From positions 1,302,001 to 1,366,000 of the forward strand of contig NZ_LUAX01000007.1 in the NCBI RefSeq assembly GCF_001695575.1: a stretch of DNA of 64,000 nt, read 5' to 3'. The first letter of the stretch is position 1. The number at the start of each line of letters is the position of its first letter. Positions 58,317 to 64,000 of this stretch are shown here, in pieces. This stretch comes from Vibrio europaeus. GTDB taxonomy: Bacteria; Pseudomonadota; Gammaproteobacteria; Enterobacterales; Vibrionaceae. The notes under the pieces were generated by a model, which saw only the letters and a program-made list of their open reading frames with translations, searched no databases and was not told where the DNA came from. A program made the translations under genes and the position numbers.

Positions 58317-59636
58317 ATGGCATTTGAAGATCGTTTAACCGCCTCTATTCGTGGTGTTGAATTTTTCCTAGATGATGCAAGTGGTGACTTTGGTCGCCGT
58401 GCCATCCCTCATGCTTACCCTAAGCGTGAACAAGGCTATACCGAAGATAACGGTAAAGTGCTTCAACAAGAAATGATTAATGGCCGCACTGTGGGTGATG
58501 GCTACTTTGAGAAGCTACAGCAAATCATTGAAGCGATTAATACACCAGGGCCGTGTGAACTGATTCACCCTTGGTTTGGCGTTCGTAAAGTTCAGGTTGG
58601 TAAAGGCAGCTTTAAGTTAGTCAACAAGACAGACGGCTTAGCTACGTTTAGCTTTGAGGTGTTTGAACAAGGTGAAAATCTATTCCCGAATTCAAAGCGC
58701 GATACCGCAAGCCAGGTGCAAGGTGAATCAACCAAGTCACAAGATGCGGCTAATGATGCCTTTGAAAAAGAATTTGATGAGACGGCCACGGAAGGTGTGG
58801 GCGATATGGTTGATCAGTTCTTAGATGACTTAGATGAATTCACTCGTGGTTTGCCATCACTACCCAGTGAGCTTCGTGAGTGGACAGATCGCCTTATGCG
58901 CACCAAAGATTCCATTGGCAACCTATTGGCCTACCCTGGTGAGTTAGCGCGTGAAACCATGGGCCTGTTGGAAGACGTGAAAGGTGTGGTCACTGACCCT
59001 ATTCGCGCCCTCGATGTTTATCAGAACGTGCAAAACCGTTGGGATGGTATGCGTGCTGAACTGGCTGTTACTGGTGGTTTAAGTCGTAACATAGATAGCG
59101 CTGATGGCTTCGCAAGTTCGGTGCCTAGTGTGGCTGACCCTGTGAAGCAGCAAGCCGTGCTAAATAATGCCGATGCGTACAAGCGTTTGATTATGAATTC
59201 AGCAACCGTATCTAAGGCTTCAGCAATGGGTGATGCGGATATCGGTGTTGATTTGATTGATACCGATGAGTCGATTAATAGCCTTTCTGGTGCTGACCGT
59301 AAAGCCGTATTAACGGGTGAACAGTACAAGAAGATTGGGTATGACATTGCTAATGAATTAGCGGAGCTTTCTGCAAATGCCGTTGAGCTTGGTGACTCTG
59401 CGGTGTGGCGTCAGTTTCGTGTGCTTCGTCAAGCGGTGCTGGCGGATACCAGAGCAAGAGCCGAGCTTTTGCCTCAGTTAAGTATGTACACGCCCACTAG
59501 TACGGTGCCTGTTTCTTTGGTGGCATGGCAAGAGAACGGCGACACTGAAACGCGCCAGAGCATAGTACGTCGTAATGGTTTGTCTAATCCGTCTTTTATC
59601 TTGCCTTCAGATTCCATTGAGGTGATTAGCTCATGA
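58317..59636 (+). CDS. Tail/DNA-circularisation protein (Mu gpN)
   Basis: A 439-residue gpN-type baseplate-hub protein with the N-terminal DNA circularisation domain: FEDRLTASIRGVEFFLDDAS, RAIPHAYPKREQGYTEDNGK. Overlaps the next gene by 4 bp. Confidence 0.9.
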   Translation: MAFEDRLTASIRGVEFFLDDASGDFGRRAIPHAYPKREQGYTEDNGKVLQQEMINGRTVGDGYFEKLQQIIEAINTPGPCELIHPWFGVRKVQVGKGSFKLVNKTDGLATFSFEVFEQGENLFPNSKRDTASQVQGESTKSQDAANDAFEKEFDETATEGVGDMVDQFLDDLDEFTRGLPSLPSELREWTDRLMRTKDSIGNLLAYPGELARETMGLLEDVKGVVTDPIRALDVYQNVQNRWDGMRAELAVTGGLSRNIDSADGFASSVPSVADPVKQQAVLNNADAYKRLIMNSATVSKASAMGDADIGVDLIDTDESINSLSGADRKAVLTGEQYKKIGYDIANELAELSANAVELGDSAVWRQFRVLRQAVLADTRARAELLPQLSMYTPTSTVPVSLVAWQENGDTETRQSIVRRNGLSNPSFILPSDSIEVISS

Positions 59637-60721
59637 CAACGCAGTTAGATGAAATTGTATTGAAAGCTGGCGGTAATGTTTACGGTGGCTGGACTAAGGT
59701 CAGCGTGACTCGCTCAATCAATGCGATGTCTGGTTCATTTGATTTAGAACTGACTTGGAAGTGGCAAGGCTCTGATGATAAATACAAAGCCTTCATGGAG
59801 CCGATTCAGCAAGGTCAGCCTTGTGTGATTGAAATTGGTGGTGAGCGTGTGATTACGGGCTATGTGGATGATTGGGTGCCTAGCTACGATGCAAACCAGG
59901 TGATGATATCGGTGAGTGGTCGAGACAAAACCGCTGACCTGGTGGATTGCTCGATTGACTACCCTTCAGGGCAGTTCAACAACCAAACGTTAACCCAGAT
60001 TGCTAACGTTGTGTGTAAGCCTTTTGGTATCAAAGTGATCGTGAATACCGATGTGGGCGCGGCGTTCCCTCGCATTCAAATCGAGCAAGGTGAAACACCG
60101 CATGAATTGTTGGCTCGTCTAGCGCGTCAGCGTGGTGTGCTGTTAACCAGTGACACGTTTGGCAACCTCGTGATCGTGCGTAGAAGTACAGAGCGTGCGG
60201 GTGTGTCTTTAATCCTTGGTGAGAATGTGAAAGCAGCGCGTGGTCGCTTTAGCTGGCGTCAGCGTTTTAGTAGCTTTACGGTTAAGGCTGTCGGTGCTTC
60301 GTTTGGCTCGTGGGATGATTCTGCACTGTCAACGGTTGGCGGTATCAAGGCCGAAGTGAAAGATGCAGATATCAATCGCTATCGCCCAATGATTATTATC
60401 AACGAAGAAATCACCACTGCGGAAGGTGCTGCCAAGCGCGGCCAGTGGGAACGTCAACGCAGTATTGCTACCTCCAATGGTGCAGAGTACACGGTGACAG
60501 GGTGGCGAATTCCTCAAACGGGCAAGTTATGGAACTTCAATACGGTAGTGCCAGTTCAAGATGAGATTGTAGGTTTGGATGAAGATATGCTGATTGCCTC
60601 GATCATGTTTAGCGAAGATGATTCAGGTCGTCTGGCTGTGGTGAGCGTGGTGAAACCAGAAGCGTTTGACATCCCTGCGGAAGTTGAAAAACAAACGACA
60701 TTAGGCGGTGGTCAATGGTAA
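59633..60721 (+). CDS. Baseplate hub protein (Mu gpP/gp44)
   Basis: A 362-residue gp44-type hub protein. GERVITGYVDDWVPSYDA and ISVSGRDKTADLVDCS are family stretches. It overlaps the next gene by 7 bp. Confidence 0.9.
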   Translation: MTTQLDEIVLKAGGNVYGGWTKVSVTRSINAMSGSFDLELTWKWQGSDDKYKAFMEPIQQGQPCVIEIGGERVITGYVDDWVPSYDANQVMISVSGRDKTADLVDCSIDYPSGQFNNQTLTQIANVVCKPFGIKVIVNTDVGAAFPRIQIEQGETPHELLARLARQRGVLLTSDTFGNLVIVRRSTERAGVSLILGENVKAARGRFSWRQRFSSFTVKAVGASFGSWDDSALSTVGGIKAEVKDADINRYRPMIIINEEITTAEGAAKRGQWERQRSIATSNGAEYTVTGWRIPQTGKLWNFNTVVPVQDEIVGLDEDMLIASIMFSEDDSGRLAVVSVVKPEAFDIPAEVEKQTTLGGGQW

Positions 60722-61320
60722 CTCAACGTTATATTGAACGATTGCTTGCCCCTATCAAACGCCGCATTACAGGTGCGATTACTCGCGCTGTGGTGTCTGG
60801 TGTGGTTGAAGATTTACAGCGCCAAAACTTACAGCTTAAGATGCACGCGGATGAATCTGTTGATGACATCGAGCGCTTTCAAAACTACGGTTGCAGTTCG
60901 TTCCCACCTATAGGCTCTGAAGCTATTCTTGCGGCTATCGGTGGTAATCTAGGTAACTTGGTTGCTGTGGCTGTCGAAGATAAAAAATATCGTCCAAAGG
61001 GTGAAAGCGGTGACGTTTTCCTCTACCATTTGGAAGGTCATAAAATCCGCTTAACCAAAGATGGCAAGGTGGTTGTTACAGCAACCGACGTTATTTTTGA
61101 AGCCGCTAATTCCTTCACTATTATTTCCCCTGAAACATTGATTCAAGGCCCTTTGCATGTGACAGGTGGGATATCTACAGACCTTGGTATTTTTGCTACT
61201 GGCGGCATTACTTCTGCCAGTGTTGTTAGCGGTTTAGATTTAACCGCAGGCGGCTTTAGCTACCTTGGCCACTTCCACAAAGATGCAGAGAACAGGAATA
61301 CTTCAGCACCAGTGGGTTAA
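60715..61320 (+). CDS. Baseplate spike protein (Mu gp45, gpV family)
   Basis: A 201-residue central spike protein: an OB-fold N-terminal part, then a beta-helix-like region of short repeats (HVTGGISTDLGIFATGGITS) and a C-terminal FSYLGHFHKDAE motif that could bind a metal at the tip. It punctures the outer membrane. Confidence 0.9.
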   Translation: MVTQRYIERLLAPIKRRITGAITRAVVSGVVEDLQRQNLQLKMHADESVDDIERFQNYGCSSFPPIGSEAILAAIGGNLGNLVAVAVEDKKYRPKGESGDVFLYHLEGHKIRLTKDGKVVVTATDVIFEAANSFTIISPETLIQGPLHVTGGISTDLGIFATGGITSASVVSGLDLTAGGFSYLGHFHKDAENRNTSAPVG

Positions 61321-61322
61321 CT

Positions 61323-61778
61323 ATGAGCGTGAGCATCGTGTTCGACATGATGAAAAACACAGGAATCATTATCGAGGGCGGAAGTGTCGCAGATGACACA
61401 GTTTCAGCCCTCGTTTTGATCTCGTTGTTTACCGATGCACGCGCCGATACTTCAGACCGCTTACCCGACGATTCAAATGACTTTAGAGGCTGGCCTGGTG
61501 ACACGTTTTACGATGCACCGTGGGGCTCTAAACTTTGGCTGCTTTACCGTGAAAAACTGACTACTGATGTGCGCAATCGTGCGGTGAAATACGCAGAGGA
61601 TGCACTGGCTTGGATGTTGGTTGATAGCGGTGATGGCCAGATGGCAAAAAGCGTGTCTGTGGTTGGCTCTATTCCTCGTTTTCAAACCCTTGCCTTGTCT
61701 ATCGATATCACTAAACCAGACAACGAAGTCATCTCACTGACCGTTATGAAACGATGGGAGGCGCAACGTGCCGTTTAA
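61323..61778 (+). CDS. Baseplate protein (Mu gp46)
   Basis: A 151-residue gp46-family protein: RGWPGDTFYDAPWGSKLWLL is typical. It belongs to the baseplate wedge, equivalent to T4 gp25. Overlaps the next gene by 11 bp. Confidence 0.9.
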   Translation: MSVSIVFDMMKNTGIIIEGGSVADDTVSALVLISLFTDARADTSDRLPDDSNDFRGWPGDTFYDAPWGSKLWLLYREKLTTDVRNRAVKYAEDALAWMLVDSGDGQMAKSVSVVGSIPRFQTLALSIDITKPDNEVISLTVMKRWEAQRAV

Positions 61779-62835
61779 CGTTCCTACGCTACGCCAGCTT
61801 ATTGAAAGCGGTTTAATCGATATTGAAGCCTCATTAGATGAGGTTTTACCTAAGTTTGGCATTGAGCAAGCGCTTAACTCTTCTGTGAGTGGCAGCATTC
61901 GTGATCTCTACGATTACCAATCTTGGATCGTGCGTCAAATCATCCCTTCCACTGAATCTGAAGACCAGACCATCATCGATGCAGCCCGCTATGAAGGCGT
62001 GATTCAAAAGCTTGCAACGAATGCCGCTGGCCCCGTTACTTTTACAGGTAGTGTGCCTATTCCCGTTGGTACTGTGATGACGCATTCTGATGGCCGCTTG
62101 TATCGAGTGACGCTATCTAATGCGCCAGACAGTGGCAGCGTTTTGGTGGAAGTAGAAGCGGAAGAATCAGGGGCAGCGGGTAATCTCGCGGCAGGTGAAA
62201 CGCTGACGTTAGTGTCTACCGTGCCAGGTATTCAGCCTAATGGTGTGACGGGTGAAATTTCAGGTGGTGCGGAAATAGAATCCGTTGCTGAAGTGCTTGA
62301 GCGTTTGCTGTTTCGTAAGCGTAATCCCCCTATGGGCGGTGCGGTGCATGACTACGTGGCATGGTGTCGTGAAGTGGCTGGTGTCACGCGTGCATGGGCT
62401 ATTGATGCCTATCAAGGCGGTTCGACGGTTGGCTATGCGTTTGTCTTTGATGGCCGTACCGATATTCTGCCTAATGTCACCGACCAACAAGCGATGTCTG
62501 ATTACATTTATCGCCATAAAGACCCAGCAACTGGCAGTGATGTTGGTCGCCCTGCTGGCATCGAGCCAGTGCCGATTCCGTTAACGCTGAAAGTGACGGA
62601 TTTAGACATCAATATCACGCCAGATAACACAGAGCTTCGTGCCAGTGTGCAGACCAGTATCAACAGCTATTTTAAAACGTTAAGCCCTGCTAGTACCTTG
62701 CTTGTAAGTGCAGTGCGCACCGCTATAGGTTCAGTACCAGGTATTGAAGACTATTCGCTAGATCTGAATGCTGACGTTCCTGCTGCATCAAATGAGTTAC
62801 ATGAGCTTGGAGTGATCACATGGGCCACTCTGTAG
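61768..62835 (+). CDS. Baseplate J protein (Mu gp47)
   Basis: A 355-residue baseplate J protein. PFNVPTLRQLIESGLIDIEA and RKRNPPMGGAVHDYVAW are typical. It joins the wedges to the hub. Confidence 0.92.
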   Translation: MPFNVPTLRQLIESGLIDIEASLDEVLPKFGIEQALNSSVSGSIRDLYDYQSWIVRQIIPSTESEDQTIIDAARYEGVIQKLATNAAGPVTFTGSVPIPVGTVMTHSDGRLYRVTLSNAPDSGSVLVEVEAEESGAAGNLAAGETLTLVSTVPGIQPNGVTGEISGGAEIESVAEVLERLLFRKRNPPMGGAVHDYVAWCREVAGVTRAWAIDAYQGGSTVGYAFVFDGRTDILPNVTDQQAMSDYIYRHKDPATGSDVGRPAGIEPVPIPLTLKVTDLDINITPDNTELRASVQTSINSYFKTLSPASTLLVSAVRTAIGSVPGIEDYSLDLNADVPAASNELHELGVITWATL

Positions 62836-63407
62836 AGCAATGGACTAACTCAATCATGGCGCAAATGCCACGAGGTATCTTGTGGCAGCGTTCAGCATCG
62901 TTAGACCTTCATAAATACGCGGCAGGCTATGCCCCAAGGCTAGAAGCAGTAGAGGTAAGCGCTGACAGTTTATTGTTAGAAATGCGCCCTGAAACCACTC
63001 AGCAACTGCTAGACGAATGGGAAGAGTATTTAGGGCTTCCAGAGTGCCAAGTTCAAAACCAAACGTTTGAATCACGCCGTGCTGCTGTGGTTGAAAAGTA
63101 TCACCGTAAAGGTGGTTTGCAAGCATGGAACATCGACAAGCTTGGTGCTGATTTAGGGTTTGATATCGAGGTTGAAGAAATCTTCCCTCACCATTGCTTA
63201 CGTGGTTGTACTTATCCGCTCTATGAAGAGAAGTACCGCCACTTATTACGTATTCGCGTCAAAGGCATTACACAAGCTTACGCAACGTGCCTAGACGATT
63301 GTTTAACCCCGTTAGTATCTCAAACCGCCGCTATTCTGGAATGTACGCTAAACCAGTTCAAGCTGGGCGGTAAGTACTATGAATTCATCTATGAGGAGAG
63401 CGTGTAA
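62820..63407 (+). CDS. DUF2313 tail protein (Mu gp48)
   Basis: A 195-residue gp48-type protein (DUF2313), equivalent to P2 gpI: WTNSIMAQMPRGILWQRSAS, LLDEWEEYLGLPECQVQNQT. It links the baseplate to the fibres. Its stop (TAA) overlaps the start of the fibre gene. Confidence 0.9.
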   Translation: MGHSVEQWTNSIMAQMPRGILWQRSASLDLHKYAAGYAPRLEAVEVSADSLLLEMRPETTQQLLDEWEEYLGLPECQVQNQTFESRRAAVVEKYHRKGGLQAWNIDKLGADLGFDIEVEEIFPHHCLRGCTYPLYEEKYRHLLRIRVKGITQAYATCLDDCLTPLVSQTAAILECTLNQFKLGGKYYEFIYEESV

Positions 63408-64000
63408 TGCACTATCTCAATAATGGCTCACAGGTCGCCACGCGCCCAAGCCGCAAGCCAGTACAAGGAGCAGCTGGCTATTTCAGCGAAAGTAACGACG
63501 AAGGCGCACCAAGCTATCCAGGCCAAGACTGGTTTAATGACTGTATCGATGAGTTTTTGAACGCATTGTCGTCCGCAGGCATAACATACGACCCAACCAA
63601 AACTGATCATTTTTCACGGCTCATTTCTGGGAGTAATTTTGTTTGGCTTTCTAGGCCTATTGGAGAGGCTTTCCCTCTCTCAACAAACCTTGCTGGAGTT
63701 GAGGTTCCTCCAACGAATAATTCTAATTTTAGGTACATAAAGCTAACTCGGAATGATCCATATAATGACAGTATCCTTATTAATGAAATAGTATCAGGCA
63801 CAGCACCAAACGCCTCTATCTCCGCTGAAATTGACTTGCCAGATAGTCCAATACATGGTCAAAGAGTTGAACTAATCAACTCATCTAAACCATTTCTTAG
63901 ACCAAGTGAAAATGCTGGAGTTCTAGTGCCTGATGCGGCTCGAAAAATTATTGCTTCGAGTGTTTTAATAGGAAACAACGGAAGTGAAGGTGTAATTTTG
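63407..64000 (+). CDS. Tail fibre protein, 5' part (Mu gpS-like)
   Basis: ATG at 63407 (AGGAGA upstream) opens a frame that is still open at the window edge, at least 198 codons. The N-terminal part (HYLNNGSQVATRPSRKPV, AAGYFSESNDEGAPSYPGQ) is a typical Mu-like fibre anchor that attaches to the baseplate. From about 63600 the DNA becomes clearly more AT-rich than the tail genes before it, as receptor-binding parts often do. The gene is truncated only by the window end. Confidence 0.85.
   Translation, partial: MHYLNNGSQVATRPSRKPVQGAAGYFSESNDEGAPSYPGQDWFNDCIDEFLNALSSAGITYDPTKTDHFSRLISGSNFVWLSRPIGEAFPLSTNLAGVEVPPTNNSNFRYIKLTRNDPYNDSILINEIVSGTAPNASISAEIDLPDSPIHGQRVELINSSKPFLRPSENAGVLVPDAARKIIASSVLIGNNGSEGVIL

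Overview
The window looks like chromosomal DNA of a Vibrio (Gammaproteobacteria, Vibrionaceae). Its gene content is typical of that family: a maltodextrin/GH13 cluster, a chromosomal Qnr-type pentapeptide protein, a KdgM-type porin, a type IV pilin, a dCache chemoreceptor and SoxR. The first 33 kb is host sequence. From about 33.4 kb to the right edge there is a transposable Mu-like prophage, and its right end lies outside the window.

Host part, left to right. 1-2.9 kb: the end of an unknown gene, a LytS/LytR-type two-component pair and a DsbA/FrnE-like oxidoreductase. 3.0-11.0 kb: an alpha-glucan block with three intracellular GH13 enzymes (an oligo-alpha-glucosidase, a MalZ-like maltodextrin glucosidase and an alpha-amylase), a LysR regulator and a MalE-type binding protein with no permease genes nearby. 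A 281-bp MITE with 21-bp perfect terminal repeats sits exactly at the malZ-like stop codon. 11.3-13.2 kb: a secreted serine hydrolase and a small orphan gene. 13.2-16.1 kb: a dgcA-dgcN-LysR set that probably forms a D-glutamate catabolic operon. 16.3-23.9 kb: a YegD-type Hsp70 relative, a chemoreceptor, an XRE/S24-like regulator, a divergent CDF-type transporter with a DUF3626 protein, and an MFS exporter. The exporter is divergent from soxR, with a well-formed SoxR operator-promoter between them. 24.5-28.3 kb: an AEC carrier, a secreted fasciclin-domain protein, a flavin-reductase-like protein, MsrA and Qnr. 28.3-33.0 kb: a metal block (NicO-type permease, DUF1007, ZnuA), then a pilin, a DsbA-like protein and a KdgM porin.

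Prophage part. The early region has a leftward repressor that joins a Mu-type DNA-binding domain to a LexA-type self-cleaving domain, then rightward ner, transposase A, ATPase B, a run of small unknown genes, and gemA, ending at a terminator. The middle region has a Mor-family activator, a secreted unknown, a DUF5675 protein, a holin-like protein, a DksA/TraR-like zinc finger and Mu gp25/26-like small genes. The late region follows the Mu head and tail order: gp27, terminase, portal, head morphogenesis, a 313-bp gap with two terminators, protease/scaffold, major capsid, connectors, sheath, tube, a tail assembly chaperone with a Mu-like -2 frameshift site (GGGGGCGA), tape measure, gpN, gpP, gp45-gp48. 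It ends in an open tail-fibre gene cut by the window edge. No gene looks broken across the part of the prophage that can be seen, so it may be functional, although the right end was not available.

I saw no tRNA, rRNA or CRISPR array. No gene cluster here is convincingly a new defence or biosynthetic system. The most informative unusual signals are the -2 frameshift, the MITE that replaces a stop codon, the SoxR operator, the leader ORF plus terminator ahead of znuA, the hybrid prophage repressor, and the non-coding insulator before the capsid genes.
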